From Nothophaeocryptopus gaeumannii (Eukaryota; Ascomycota; Dothideomycetes; Mycosphaerellales; Mycosphaerellaceae), in NCBI GenBank assembly GCA_031771865.1, contig JASISA010000027.1, positions 62,001-126,000 on the forward strand: a DNA stretch of 64,000 bases. The letters are read 5' to 3'. The position numbers and the translations under genes are program-made. The notes under the pieces were generated by a model. It had not been told where the DNA came from. It saw only the letters and a list, made by a program, of their open reading frames with translations, and ran no database searches. The number at the start of each line of letters is the position of its first letter. The first letter of the stretch is position 1. Shown here one piece after another: positions 21,616-32,784 of the stretch.

Positions 21616-22144
21616 CTAAAACTCGCAAAGTAACCGAAGAGTAAGAACGCTTATGCGCATACCGGGTTGGGTGCTTGCAGCCAAGCCGAGGATGACAAAG
21701 TACAGAAGTTCGTGCATCTCCACGGCCTAGATCAACCATCCAAACGACAGCAGTCTCGCATCGCTCGGACGTGATGTCGAACGTTGACTTCCGTGAGCAT
21801 GAACCGACGCCGCAAGGGGGGACCGCGCTCCGCCCAGTATGCAATAAACGGGATATCTGTAACACACATTGTCAGAGACTCGAGAATCGTTTCGCGAAAT
21901 TACAAGCAACTCGGATCGATGGGCTCAGACGATGTGCCGCCGTGCCCAGAACTCGGGGTTGTGTGATGCTTTGTCAACTCACAATCGGAGACCACGTGCT
22001 GTGAAGTCACAGAACATTAATGATAGATGTTCTTGGTGGGTGAGGTTTGATCGACTGTCGTTCTTCGCATATGTATAATGTGAATAGAGTACGATTCAAG
22101 ACTCGGTTCTGACAACATTACCGCCTCCACGTCTTTTGTTCACC
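21616..22144. other. Intergenic
   Basis: No gene recognised. The first 100 bases are probably the 3' UTR of the HET gene. Confidence 0.35.
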
Positions 22145-22311
22145 ATGCATTTGCCGTTCGTTACTTTCGCTCTCTTCACGCTCGGAAATGGTCTTGCGGC
22201 AGCGGAAGGGGATTACACCCCTCTGTTCTCTCCAAACATTCCCGCCGGCTACCCCAGAGTTCTCAAGCCCCAAGATTCTCCAGGCACGGGAACTTGTTGG
22301 CGTCAAAGTAA
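22145..22311 (+). CDS. Possible first exon of a small secreted protein (orphan signal-peptide exon)
   Basis: ATG 22145 lies in a good context (TTCACCATG). It opens a frame with a hydrophobic signal-peptide-like start (MHLPFVTFALFTLGNGLAAA) followed by a polar segment (EGDYTPLFSPNIPAGYPRVL, ending TGTCWRQ). The frame runs into a consensus donor, AAA|GTAAGT, at 22311/22312. No convincing second exon is found: the nearest acceptor would give a 36-nt intron, and the region beyond is occupied by an antisense 2EXR-like relic. It could be the truncated remains of a secreted protein, or chance. Confidence 0.3.
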
Positions 22312-22319
22312 GTCCAGAA

Positions 22320-23027
22320 GAGCTCATCCATCGTGAAGCATAGCTGACTTCATCGGTGTTCCGCCGATGGCGATTGCGAAAAGCCATGTAAGCATTTTCA
22401 TCCTCCGTCGTACCAAAGAACACCTTCGCTGCCGGCCTTGTGTTCTCAACCAGCATCTCAAGGAGCTTTCCGTTCCTGCAACCGATCCAGTCGCCATCCC
22501 AATTGGACTCGCGGCACATGACAGCGATGCGAATATTCTTGAGGTTCGTCATGCTCTTCATGATTCCAGGAACCAGGTCGAATTTCGCAAAGGTGTAGAC
22601 CTGGCAGTGCAGGAAAGACAAGCCGGAACTTCGGTATTAAGTGCATCGGCACATTGACATCGATCAGTTTCGGTCCGGTTGTCGTCTCCCCGGCTACCAT
22701 TGCCAGCATGATTTTGTGAACGCTCCAGAGAACGTCTTCTGCCTCGCTCTGTACGCTACGACAGGTGCGCAACAGCGTGATGCCGGGCACGCAATGTTCT
22801 TCGCGCTCGTGACGTGGAACTGTTCCGAACCTCAATTCATCTTCGCCAGAACACTTGCAGTGCGGTCCATGGCCTTATTTGACAATGGGTCCAAAACTGC
22901 AGAAGCAGATTTGTCTACTACGTATCACGAGTGCATACTCGAAGATCCTGATGCGGAGTTCTGCTGGAAATTCGAAAAGACCGACCTTGTCTGGAACAAT
23001 CTTGGATGGAAGCGCAATGCCCGACAT
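22320..23027 (-). pseudogene. Broken 2EXR/F-box-like domain protein
   Basis: From ATG 23027 the frame reads LFEFPAELRIRIFEYALV, the LPAELRxxIxxY signature of fungal 2EXR-like proteins. It is interrupted by TAA at 22877-22875 (codon 51; a CAA-to-TAA change fits). It continues in the same frame as PGITLLRTCRSVQSEAEDVL (the conserved LLRTCRQ-type segment) to about 22625. There a one- or two-base shift is needed to carry on as LSFLHCQVYTFAKFDLVPGI and KNIRIAVMCRESNWDGDW. The C-terminal limit is uncertain. Function of this family is unknown; it is often expanded in fungi. Confidence 0.65.
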
Positions 23028-23707
23028 GGTGATAGGAAGTGTCTCAGCTCTAGGCTTGAACTTGAAGGGGAAGAGTCTCTTGTGTCGGCGCTACGAGCTG
23101 CCTCGGATAGACCAACGATGAGTCATCGCTAGAGCGGCAATAGGCCAAGATTTTGCTGCAATGCCGTACGATGAAGCTGCGAGGTACTGTGCTCTCGTAC
23201 TGCGAGGCACCACTGTTTATGCCGGGAAAGGGATCAAAGAGCTACTTCTTTCTGGCTTCTGTCGTGAGACGTTTCTGGCTGACATAATGCGCCGGCCGCT
23301 TGTCGGTCTTGAGATTTGGTGCCTCAATTCACATGCTCCATGAGCGAAGCCTTTGCATGAGTGAAAGCATAGGCTGCGGCCCCTGCATTTGCTTTTACTC
23401 ACCATAAAAGCTTTCGTCAACAACGCAGAATCTTGTGTGCTCGATTCCGCACACATATCCGTGAAACCAGATACTTCGATGACGACCGCAACGATGGAGA
23501 CGACCTTGACAATCATGCCGCTCATTGTGCGCATCGCAGGACTCCATTTGCTCTCCCCCAGCAGTCTGGTAGTGCTGGGCGTCCTTATGCTACGGGTCTC
23601 GATACGTCTGATAGTCGCTGCAATGTGGCGGCGTGGCGATGTTCTGGCGGATTGCAGCCAGAGGATCACGACTCGATCCGCAGACATCCTCGGATCCAGT
23701 TTTGCTG
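23028..23707. other. Intergenic between two divergent 2EXR-like relics
   Basis: No supported gene in this 680-base stretch; the open frames present have no domain signal. Confidence 0.35.
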
Positions 23708-24254
23708 ATGGCCTTCTCTCGGCGGACATGGGCGCCCACCAATATTCGCACGGCAGCCAAATTCTAGCCTCCTGCAGCTTCCCGCAGAACTCCGAAACAA
23801 GATCTGGAAATTTACCGTTATCGAGTGGAGTCCCATCATCATCAGTGCAGCGTCACATCCAGCTCCGCCTGCACTGCTCGCCACATGCCGCCAGACTCGA
23901 GCAGAAGCATATGGAATGTACTTCAACGCGAACGATTTCGAGCTCATCATTCAAGATTGCGTTGGGACGTATGAGCTCAAATGGAGGCGCTGCTTCATGA
24001 GCCACGTCAAGCACGAAAACCTCTCTCACTTGATTGTACTTTTGACTGGACGCTCAAGCAGTCGCAACCTCCTAGCCTGGCTCAAGGGACGATATGATGC
24101 CGACTGTACGTTCATTGTCGGCCCTGCAAAGAGCGGAAGCGGTTGGGTGGGTGTTGTCGGCTCGGTGCATACGCTCGTATGTACCAGCCGGAAGGAGGGT
24201 AAATCCTGGGATGATGTTGAGCGGACTCTGTTCATGCTTCAAGCAGCGGTCTAG
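23708..24254 (+). pseudogene. 2EXR/F-box-like domain protein with a frameshift
   Basis: ATG 23708 gives MAFSRRTWAPTNIRTAAKF and stops at TAG 23765-23767. Skipping one base (the T at 23765) continues directly into SLLQLPAELRNKIWKFTVIE, PALLATCRQTRAEAYGMYF and on to the stop at 24252-24254. The LPAELRNKIW and LLATCRQTRAEA phrases are the two conserved parts of fungal 2EXR-like domains. About 180 residues result if the frameshift is ignored. This is either a real +1 mutation or a base-calling error in a T-rich context. It is the same family as the broken gene on the opposite strand 680 bases away. Confidence 0.65.
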
Positions 24255-24558
24255 GCGCAAGATCCAGCTTGGGCGTTGGAGGGAGACGATGCATAATTCT
24301 CGGTGCAAACATTCGGCGGAACCGGCCTTCGTTCAAGAGAACACCACGCTGCTCGCCCGACTCGGAGTAGCAAGGCCAGCCACAGGTGCCGTAGCCAGAT
24401 AGAATGGCTCGGTCGGTCTATCTCCAGAGTAGTGGAGATTTTGGCGCACAGAATGGCCATGTGGAGCACTGCATTCCAGAAGAGAGGTATCTGCAAGCCA
24501 GGCTCCAGTTGCCGGAAGTTCACAGAGGACAAAACAAGAGAAGTCAGGCAAAATCATA

Positions 24559-26000
24559 CTAATCGCTGGAATGCGAGTCTGGCGGTACTGGTATCCCTTG
24601 TTTTCTGTCGTCTTCTTTGTATTCGTCTGTCCAAGGTTAGCTGCGCAGCTGAGAGGGAGAACTTTGCCATGTTGCTTACCTTTGTCTTCATCCCTTCTAG
24701 GCATCATGATCTGCTTCGTCAAGACAGCCCTAATGTGGTTGCCAAGCACGAAGAACCACATTGCAACGAGTAGAATCGTCATGGCGCTTGCAACCCAAAG
24801 AATGCCTTCACTCTGAAGTCTGTTGCCAATATTCGTAGTTGCCAGTGTCCATCCAACATTCGGGAAGACGAATGCCCACCAGACCAGATGAAAGCTCATC
24901 TTCTTCGCTCCAGCTAGCACACCAATCGTCGTTATGCAAAAGAACCAGAAAGACACACACCAGAGAAAGACAGCTGCCAGATCCGCCACAGTCTGCAAGA
25001 TCATGATCATCTCAGTTCGTCCCAGGAAGTAATTCGCATCTTCTGGAAGCGCCTGACTGATTCCAATCAACGCCAATCCGGTGAACGACGGAGGTCCAAC
25101 AGCAATGTACATCCCCGGTCTCAGATCCGCAGCCGGCAGACCAAATTGCATGAGTCGATGAACATAGATCGCATACACCATGAAAGAGACCATCCACCCC
25201 AGTCCTTGGAAGGTAACACCCGCAACAAGAATCGGCATTCTCTGAGCAGTAGGCTGACTTGGTCCAATAACAGTCGCCAAAGTCCCACAAAGCATGACCG
25301 GGAAAATAGGCAGAATCCAAGCCGGCGTCATCGACTGAATAGTAAGGCGATGCGGCTTCGAAGCAAACAGATAATAATACTGCCCAACCCCACTCACAAA
25401 AGTCAACGCTGCATAAATCCAGAACATCACCCTCATCGCCACAACCAACCACTCCCCACAGTTTGGGCCACCATAATACTGTATACAACTCAGAATATTA
25501 ACCAGAGCCAGCCAAAATGTGGGAAAGAAGAGAGCTTCAGTCGGGTGCATGAGCGATTTCTGTAGGGTTCCAGGGTTCATGAGGAAACGGGAGGTGATGG
25601 CGAGGCAGAGGGAGAGATAGATGACGAGATCGAAGATGAAGACGATTTTGCCGATGGTTTTGAGGCCATGGAATTTGTGAGGGGTGGAGTGCAGGAGGAG
25701 GGCGATGCCGCCGGTGGACATGGGGAAGGTGAACCAGGCCCATGTGAAGCTGTGGAAGAGACGTTAGTGGGCTGGTAACGAGCCGGTACTGACGAGGGCG
25801 TACTGTTTCAATCGTTGGCGAAGTGAGACTTTTGATACATCTTGATTTCCATTTTCTTCTTTCTGCTGTTTTTCTGCATCATTCCCGTTCAAGGACGACG
25901 GTTTGGAGTTCACTCTTGAAGCCAGTACGGAGTTTGCTCGTGAAGCTGGATTGGAATGCTTGTACTTTCGCCAGAAGAGGCCTTGTTCATTGCGTCCCAT
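24559..26000 (-). CDS. TDT-family transporter, Mae1-like C4-dicarboxylate/malic acid transport protein
   Basis: Three exons: 26000-25804, 25749-24680 and 24626-24559, 444 aa, in frame throughout. The first splice uses GTACGC at 25803 and restores the motif HFTWAWFTFPMSTGGIALLL, which is diagnostic of the TDT (Mae1/SLAC1-related) family. A GTCAGT donor nine bases further on would break the frame. The second intron (24679-24627, 53 nt, GTAAGC...CAG) yields a charged tail ending PPDSHSSD. About ten hydrophobic segments follow the first motif. Family knowledge: plasma-membrane transport of malate and other dicarboxylates; a related branch exports sulfite. The HFTW motif favours the malate branch. 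ATG 26000 gives a 65-residue hydrophilic N-terminus. Confidence 0.88.
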
Positions 26001-26858
26001 CTTGACGAATCGCCACCTTCGAACTTTCGATGGAAAAGTTCAACTTCGATAGTCATTGATAGAAACGAATGCTGTTGGGGGTTCCGGATCCTTTTCGCCA
26101 GTTGCTGTTGAGATAGAGTTTGTGGCATCGGCAGGGATGACGAAAATGAACATGGTATCACCAATCTGGCCCCCGGATATATCATCATCGCAGGGCCTTC
26201 CTGTTCAGACACTGTAGACCGAGCGATATAATTCCAATTCGCTTTGCTATGCATCATTGCATCAAGAAGTTCACCTCTATTATATTGCAGGCTTAATGTG
26301 ACCCACGGACTTAAAGAGCCATTGAGTGATGAATGGTCATGCGTATTATCAGCTCAAATTCGCGCGCTTAGGGTTAGCCACATGATCGTTCTTGACTGCC
26401 TAGTGTACTCCGTAACGCGCTCATGCCATCGGTAGGAGTAATGTAATCGGTATCAGCTTCTCTCTGATCCAGCAGCTTCTCTAAACGTGCAGGCTGAGAG
26501 GCTGAGGTTCATCGCAGACGCACCGCGGCTGTTCTGCGCTAATGCTGTGTAACAACGCCTCGCCACGATCTCCAAGAACTCCTACCATCACGAGAGTCGA
26601 ACAATCCCAGAAGGGACCTGAAAGAGTCACGAGATACCCCATACATTTATTCTTCTACGCCTGTAGCTAGCCTCAACCCGCCAGCCTCCTCCCACGCCGT
26701 CCCATGCACCACCAAATGCATGCAATATCATGATGCCTTTGCTGTGCGTGCTGCCTTTTATCTCAAGCAAATTACTGAAAAGGCATGGTATGGTATCATA
26801 CATGCGCTCCCCCGAACGCCCTGGCATTACGTAGTCGACGTATATCGAGCCTCTCCTC
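26001..26858. other. Intergenic, promoter of TDT gene and 3' flank of O-mannosyltransferase
   Basis: No supported gene in about 860 bases. Confidence 0.4.
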
Positions 26859-29771
26859 TCATAGCTCTTCCTTGGTCTTCTTCTCTGGCTCGCTCTCAGG
26901 CTCAGGGGTAGCCTTCGCGTCCAGGATCTTCTGCTCCTTCGCGACATCCTCAGCCGCCGCGTTACCGGCAGGCCGAGTGTTGGGCTCAGCACCACCGGCG
27001 TCCCGACCAGTGCCAGGCTCGACGCCTTCGGGCTTGGCTGGTGGTGCACCATCGTGTCCCTCGACGAGACCGTCGTAGATCTCGTTGCCTTGCTCATCAA
27101 CAAGACGTGTTCGGGTCTCGTATCGCGTTGAAAAAGAAACCTTACCCTCAAGAGCTGCGACCTGCTCGTCGTTGAGGAGGTTGCCATCTTCGTCTCGGTA
27201 CTCAATCTTCTCCTCAATGGCCCCGGGCTGGCCACCGATTGGTACCTGGCCTTGAGGTGTGACATGAACGTCCTTCTTAGGGTCTTCAGCAACTGGCGGC
27301 GCCGGGCCGTGTGCTGCTTGTGTCTGCTGCGCACCTCCAAGACCGCTTCCGACGGCGAGTGAGTATTCCGCGTACTGTACATAAGTCAGTCACTGTTGAA
27401 ATGAAGAAGACCAAGCTCAACTTACTGAGTCGTGAAAGGTGTTGCAGTCCCAGTCCCAGGTATCGAAGAGCTTGACGCGCTTGCAGTCGTCCTTGGTCCA
27501 CATGTTGCCGTAGCTGAGCGGCGCATAGAGGGTGAAGACGGCGATGGAGAAGGCTAGGTAGATAGTGGCAGCACCTATTCCGACTGCCGGCTTATCACGG
27601 AGGGTGAAGCCGCCGACACTGGTACGGGCGAAGACGTAGTCAAAGACTTGGCACAGTGCGATGATCGCAAAATAGAGCGCCGGGAAGTAGTGGTGCAAGA
27701 AGAGTTGACGCTGCATCAGGTAGAAGGGGAAGTAGTGGAAAGCCCAGCCCAGGACAGAAGTACCGAGTTCGTAGTCGAAGCGGCGGAACGTGGTGTGCTG
27801 ATAATCATTGTAGCTGCGCTGCCATCTAGTGACAGCGAGGGCCTTGAAGGCAACGTAGATCACGATAGCCAGTGTGCTAGACCACCAAATGAGAGGGTTG
27901 CCGATCAAGTAGATTTGGTAGTGATCCTTGCCCCAGAAGTTGATACCTCTGCGGAGTGTTGGCCATGACGGTGGACGGGAGTCCCAGGCGTGCGATTCGA
28001 CGAGACCAGCGTTGGTGGTCCACATCACCTTTTGCAGCTCCCAGAACTTGCCAAAGAAGCCCGGATTGCGGTAGTTGACCTTTTCTGCGTTCTCCTTCAG
28101 ACCCGGGTGGATGTTGGACTCGACGTACCAGATGCTGTTCGGCAAAGTTCCGCCACGTGCGCAAGTCACTTCTTGCTGCTCGAAACCCCATTCAGGCAGC
28201 TTGACCTTGTGTGAGAAAAGCGTGCATCCGGTCATGATATGGACCAGCTTGAATTTGGTCTGAATGGTGCGCAGGCGCTCCTTGGCTTCCTTGCCATCAG
28301 ACATGGATTTGACAATCTCGAGACGGAAAAGATCGTTGGCATCACCCTCGAATCCTTCGTATCCATATGCTGAGACTTCGTTCTGCCAATCGGCTTCAGT
28401 AATCGGAGCGCGGACATCATGCGAGTGAACGCGTCGGTCGGTGGTGACATGATAAAGCCTAATTATGCTGCCGTCCTGAACCCAGCTTGGCTCACCCGCA
28501 TCCCATGCCAATGGACCCGGAATGCTGGTGTTGCCAGTCGGATCGCTCCAGTCAATGGGCTGAGTCTGGTTCTCAACGAGGAAGACATTGTTCTCGTCCT
28601 TGTGGGGGTAAAGAGTGATCTGTTGCTGATTGCTGCCGCCGGGATACATGTGCGAGTGTGAATGCAAGTAGCCGCCCTGCGTGTTGTGGTGCCGAACACT
28701 GATCCTGGAGCCGAAAGCCACATCTGCGGGCACGTCGGCCATTCCCTTGGAGTTGAGCGTAGACTGGAACTCGCTGCTCATGAAGCCGTCGCCGTCACCT
28801 GGGTTGACGAGACAGACGAAGTGGATGGCGAAGATGGCCATGTAGAAGGTGATCGGGATAATGATCAAGCAGAAAATGCGAGCGAACAAGTGCTTGAACC
28901 AGATGCGGGGAGTCACGTTCTTGGTGTCGCCCAAAAGGACCCAGAGTTGCAAAGCAGTCAAAGATCCAACCCAAGCGATGGTGAAAAGACCAACCCACTT
29001 GACACTGGCAGTCGCTCCGAGGGATACACCAGTGGCCGCCAGCCAGAACCACCAGCTGGGTGTGAAAGCCTTCTTTGGTCCAAGCTCATGCTGGTTGGTG
29101 AAAGAGTACCAGGACAGGCCAGTCAAGGCTGTGAAGATGACAAGAGGAGAGTCCAAGAGGATCAGTCGCGACTGAGTGACGAAGCCATTCTCAAAGGTGA
29201 GCAACCCCGCGCCCAGCGCAGCGAAAGTGGTGCGGCATCCAGCGGCCTTGAGGGTCAAGAACATAGTCGGAATGGCCAAGACACCGCACAGCGCAGGAAG
29301 CAGTCGCATAGCAACGTATGGCACGTTCGGCTCCAGGTAATCCTTGCCGATGTCTTTGAAGTCGAACTCTCCATCGAAGCCCGCGATCCAACCGGCCAAA
29401 GTTATCAACAGCTTAGCGAGCGGCGGGTGGACGTCCATGAAGAACTTGCCCTTGATGTACTTGCTGGCGAACCCTCCAAAGTGCACCTCATCGAAGACGA
29501 CGCTGGATGGCTGGTAGATGCGGAATAGTCGAACGAATAGCGCAATGAGTGTGACCACGCCCAAGACCTCCCAATCGCTGCTCTTCAAGTTGAGAAGATT
29601 GTTGTCTCTAACCCCAAATGATGTGTAGTCCAGCTTGTTGGAGGGATGTGGAGGCTTGTTCGGGCTCGACTGAACCATCTCAGGCTGTGTGATCTTGCCA
29701 TTCGCCTGGCCAGGTATGCCAACATTCTTCTCCTTCTGTTGGAGCTGCGTCTGGCCCGCCTTGGTGGCCAT
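26859..29771 (-). CDS. pmt: Dolichyl-phosphate-mannose protein O-mannosyltransferase (PMT)
   Basis: Two exons: 29771-27426 (782 codons) and 27374-26859, 953 aa. The 50-nt intron (27425-27375) has GTAAGT and CAG ends. Splicing joins TFHDS to YAEYSLAVGSG. Motifs: the luminal catalytic acidic motif VVFDEVHFGGFASKYIKG near residue 95; three MIR-type repeats about 340-520 (GGYLHSHSHMYP, LYHVTTDRRVHSHDVR, HIMTGCTLFSHKVKLP); multiple membrane helices at both ends; and a long disordered acidic C-terminal tail. Family role: transfer of mannose from dolichyl-phosphate mannose to Ser/Thr of proteins in the ER. The FDEVHFGG form argues for the PMT1/PMT2 branch rather than PMT4; I do not assign it further. 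It is divergent from SF3a1. Confidence 0.93.
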
Positions 29772-30403
29772 CTCGGCGGTTGCGCTTTCCGATCGGCGTG
29801 TTCAGCCTCAAGTTCTCCGTGGCTGTATTTGCTGTATAGCGGCAGTGGGGATGGAGGTTGTGGTCGTTGATGCGGTGATGCTGGTGGCCGGACCCTGTCT
29901 ACCTTATTTGCAACAGGCGTCGCGCCTTCCCTGTGATGCTGACACCGCGGTGATGGAAATCAGCAGCTGGTTGCTGGATGAAGAAGGTGAAGGAGAGACT
30001 GGAAAAAGGAGGTCAGTGGAAGAAAAGGCAGGCGCGGATGCAAGGCGTGTCGTTCCTGCTTCAGCTCGCGGCGCCTCTACTCGCAGCTTCCACGGTGCGG
30101 ATACGTGTACATGTATTTTGAGAGCTCCAGGGGTGCAGATGGCGCTAAGCTTTTTAGAGTTCGCGCTAGAGCTCGCATCAAAAGATGTTAACGACACCAC
30201 TTCACCACCGACACGAGCATCAACGTCGCAGCATATGAACGAACACACCTGCACCTGCCGTCACACACGCACTCACGAGCTTCACGCCTTCCATCGACCG
30301 AGCTCATCACATGCTATCACGGGATTGAGATAGCAGGGGCAGTCGCAGTAGCAGGGAGAAGACTCTTCGAGGGTCGCAATCTCCACCACCGACCATAGCG
30401 AAC
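29772..30403. promoter_or_regulatory. Divergent promoter between PMT and SF3a1 genes
   Basis: 632 bases separate the start codons of two oppositely oriented housekeeping genes, so both promoters lie here. No protein-coding sequence is supported inside, although a plus-strand open frame crosses it. Confidence 0.5.
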
Positions 30404-31966
30404 ATGGCCGCCACGGAACAGCCTGCTGCAGGAGGAGAGGACGACGTTACCAAAAAGGTCCCCGCAGGAGTTATTCTACCTCCAAAGGGTGTGCGCGAGA
30501 AGATCGAGAAGGTCGCTGCGTACGTCGCGCGCACGGGGCCAGCCTTTGAAGAAAGAGTTCGCACAAACAACTCCGGCACAAACCAGACCACCTTCCTCGA
30601 ACCCGACGATGCATACTATAGCTACTACAGATGGCGTGTGGAGGAGTGCAGGGCAGGGAGGGGTGTGGACCCAGCAGCACAACCCGCAAAGACCGATGTG
30701 AGCTTTGCTGGGAGAGAGTCGCGAGCGCCGAAGCCGCCAGACGAGTTCAAGTTCAGCGCGCGCATGCCCAACATCAGCGCTCAGGATTTGGAGATTGTCA
30801 AGTTGACAGCACTATACGCGGCGAAGAATGGCAGGAGCTGGGTCAACGGCCTCAGTCAGAGGGAGGCGGGCAACTACCAGTTTGACTTTTTGCGGCCACA
30901 GCATTCGCTGAACCTGTACTACACCCGGCTGATGGAGCAATACAAAGATCTGATCGAGGGCGAGACGGCAGACAATGGCGCGCCCCAAAAGAAGCGAATC
31001 GTCGAGCTGCAGAGCAATATCGACAACCGCTTCCACATGCTAGAGAGAGCCAAGAAGCGGGCAGAGTACGTCAAGTACCAGGAGAAACAGAAGGAGGAGA
31101 AGGAAGAGAAGATGGAGAAGGATCGTATTGCGTTTGCTCAAATCGACTGGCACGACTTCGGTGTCATCGCCACCATCACATTTGATGAGCGGGACGAAGC
31201 CGCGGACATGCCACCACCGAAGACACTAAACGACATGCTGTCGTTGAGCTTGGAGGAGAAGGCGAAGATGCGCATCGACCCAAACAGACGGCTGGAGGAA
31301 GCTGTACCCGACTTCAACGACTACCAGGATATCTACGGCCACCAGCCACAGTTCCCGGCCGCTCAAATGCCACAGCAGCAGATGTACTCGCAAACACCGC
31401 CCACACAGCCGACACCGCCTCAAGGATCTCCATACGCACCGCCGCCTGCTCCAACGTTGGCGCAAGAGCGTGAACAGGCGCGCGCACAGATGCTGAAGGC
31501 CACTCAGCAGCAGCCGTCCCGTATCCGGACCGACTACGTGCCGCAGGCCCAGCTCCGGAATCGGGCGCAGAACACCTCTCTGTGTCCGAACTGCAACAAG
31601 CCTATACCTAATGACGAACTGCAAGAGCATATGCGCATTGAAATGCTGGATCCTCGATGGCGAGAGGAATCTCGCAAGAACCAACAGCGCAGCTCGACCA
31701 CCAACCTGTCCACGGCTGATGTAGCAAACAACCTCAAGCGTCTTGCATCACAGCGAACAGACCTGTTCGATCCTGTCACCGGGCAAGCCATTACAGAAGA
31801 GGAGAAGGAGAGGAGAAAGCGAGCCGAGTTGCAGGCATATGATGGCATGAGCCAGACACCCAACCCGGCAATGGGCCAAATGCCTCCTGGAGTATACCCG
31901 CCCGGTGCTCAGGGATCAGATGTGCAGTCCCAGATCCAACAGATCCACGCAAAGTACAGGAAGTGA
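30404..31966 (+). CDS. prp21: Splicing factor 3a subunit 1 (Prp21/Sap114 homologue)
   Basis: Intronless 520-aa protein from ATG 30404. Two SURP modules are visible: residues about 25-75 (GVREKIEKVAAYVARTGPAF with FLEPDDAYYSYYRWRVEE) and about 125-175 (LEIVKLTALYAAKNGRSWVN with FDFLRPQHSLNLYYTRLMEQ). Next comes the SF3a1-specific charged region (FAQIDWHDFGVIATITFDE), a Pro/Gln-rich linker and a C-terminal conserved segment (CPNCNKPIPNDELQEHMRIE) ending in IQQIHAKYRK. Role: a component of U2 snRNP SF3a, needed for prespliceosome assembly. The C-terminal ubiquitin-like domain of the human protein is absent, as in other fungi. Confidence 0.95.
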   Translation: MAATEQPAAGGEDDVTKKVPAGVILPPKGVREKIEKVAAYVARTGPAFEERVRTNNSGTNQTTFLEPDDAYYSYYRWRVEECRAGRGVDPAAQPAKTDVSFAGRESRAPKPPDEFKFSARMPNISAQDLEIVKLTALYAAKNGRSWVNGLSQREAGNYQFDFLRPQHSLNLYYTRLMEQYKDLIEGETADNGAPQKKRIVELQSNIDNRFHMLERAKKRAEYVKYQEKQKEEKEEKMEKDRIAFAQIDWHDFGVIATITFDERDEAADMPPPKTLNDMLSLSLEEKAKMRIDPNRRLEEAVPDFNDYQDIYGHQPQFPAAQMPQQQMYSQTPPTQPTPPQGSPYAPPPAPTLAQEREQARAQMLKATQQQPSRIRTDYVPQAQLRNRAQNTSLCPNCNKPIPNDELQEHMRIEMLDPRWREESRKNQQRSSTTNLSTADVANNLKRLASQRTDLFDPVTGQAITEEEKERRKRAELQAYDGMSQTPNPAMGQMPPGVYPPGAQGSDVQSQIQQIHAKYRK

Positions 31967-32784
31967 AGGAATACACTCGACGAAGAGGTGAAACAAAAGT
32001 TTGGGCCGACGAAAACGAGCACCAGGATACCTGCGCTCCCACCAAGCGCGAAAGTGATAATGCCACGAGACTTGACGCTTAATACATCGAAACTCAGACG
32101 CCAGCTGGTAGCACACTGCGCCGCGACGCGCTCAACGTGTTGGCTTTGCATAGCAGTAACATCAGGTATTACTTATTCTGCTTTGCGTTCCAGCGCTCTC
32201 ACTGGCGGTACCCCAGCGCAACACCGCACCAAGCGGATGCCGCTCGTCAAACGCTGTCAGGCAGGTCTTTCCTGCCGCCACCACATCCCGTCATTCTTAC
32301 ACTTCTCATTCCTACGCCCGCAGCTTCTGTCCAGCACTTCCCTTTACACCCACGCCTGCAATCTCATCCCGACACTCCCCTCCTCAGTATACGTCGTCTT
32401 CCGCATGTAACCGGTCTGTGGTTCATGCTCTATGGGAGACTCGTTTGTCATTGGAGGCATATTGATTCCCCGTTCACACCTTTTCGACGTTATTTGACCA
32501 AATGCATCGGCTGTCCTTGAGGCTTCTTTGTGGGCTGGTGAAGGGGTAGTGGCTTGTTGGGCGGGTACAGACATGATTAATTCCAGGAAGTGACCTAGAC
32601 CTGCTTCGCCTTCCAGTTTCAAATCTCAATCCAATTCATTACTCTACGGACCGTATTCATGCTGCTATGCACATCGAGCCGAACCGATCCCTTGACGACG
32701 CTATCCAGAAGCTTCTTTCGATCAATCAAGCCTGTGCAGTAAACACAAGCGCCTCCCACACACATCGTTCCTGTCTTCTGCGGC
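31967..32784. other. Intergenic between convergent genes
   Basis: About 800 bases without a supported gene. It holds the 3' UTRs of SF3a1 (+) and of the membrane protein (-). Confidence 0.4.

Noticed and set aside
22367..22657. Possible second exon of the orphan signal-peptide ORF
   Set aside because: It would need a 36-nt intron, shorter than normal for fungi, and the sequence is antisense to a recognisable 2EXR-like relic.
26627..27382. 251-codon minus-strand frame over the PMT C-terminus
   Set aside because: Arg/Ser-rich wrong-frame reading. The adjacent frame, reached by a GTAAGT...CAG splice, gives the proper acidic PMT tail.
28662..29528. 288-codon plus-strand frame inside the O-mannosyltransferase gene
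   Set aside because: Exact antisense shadow of the conserved PMT exon; no independent protein signal.
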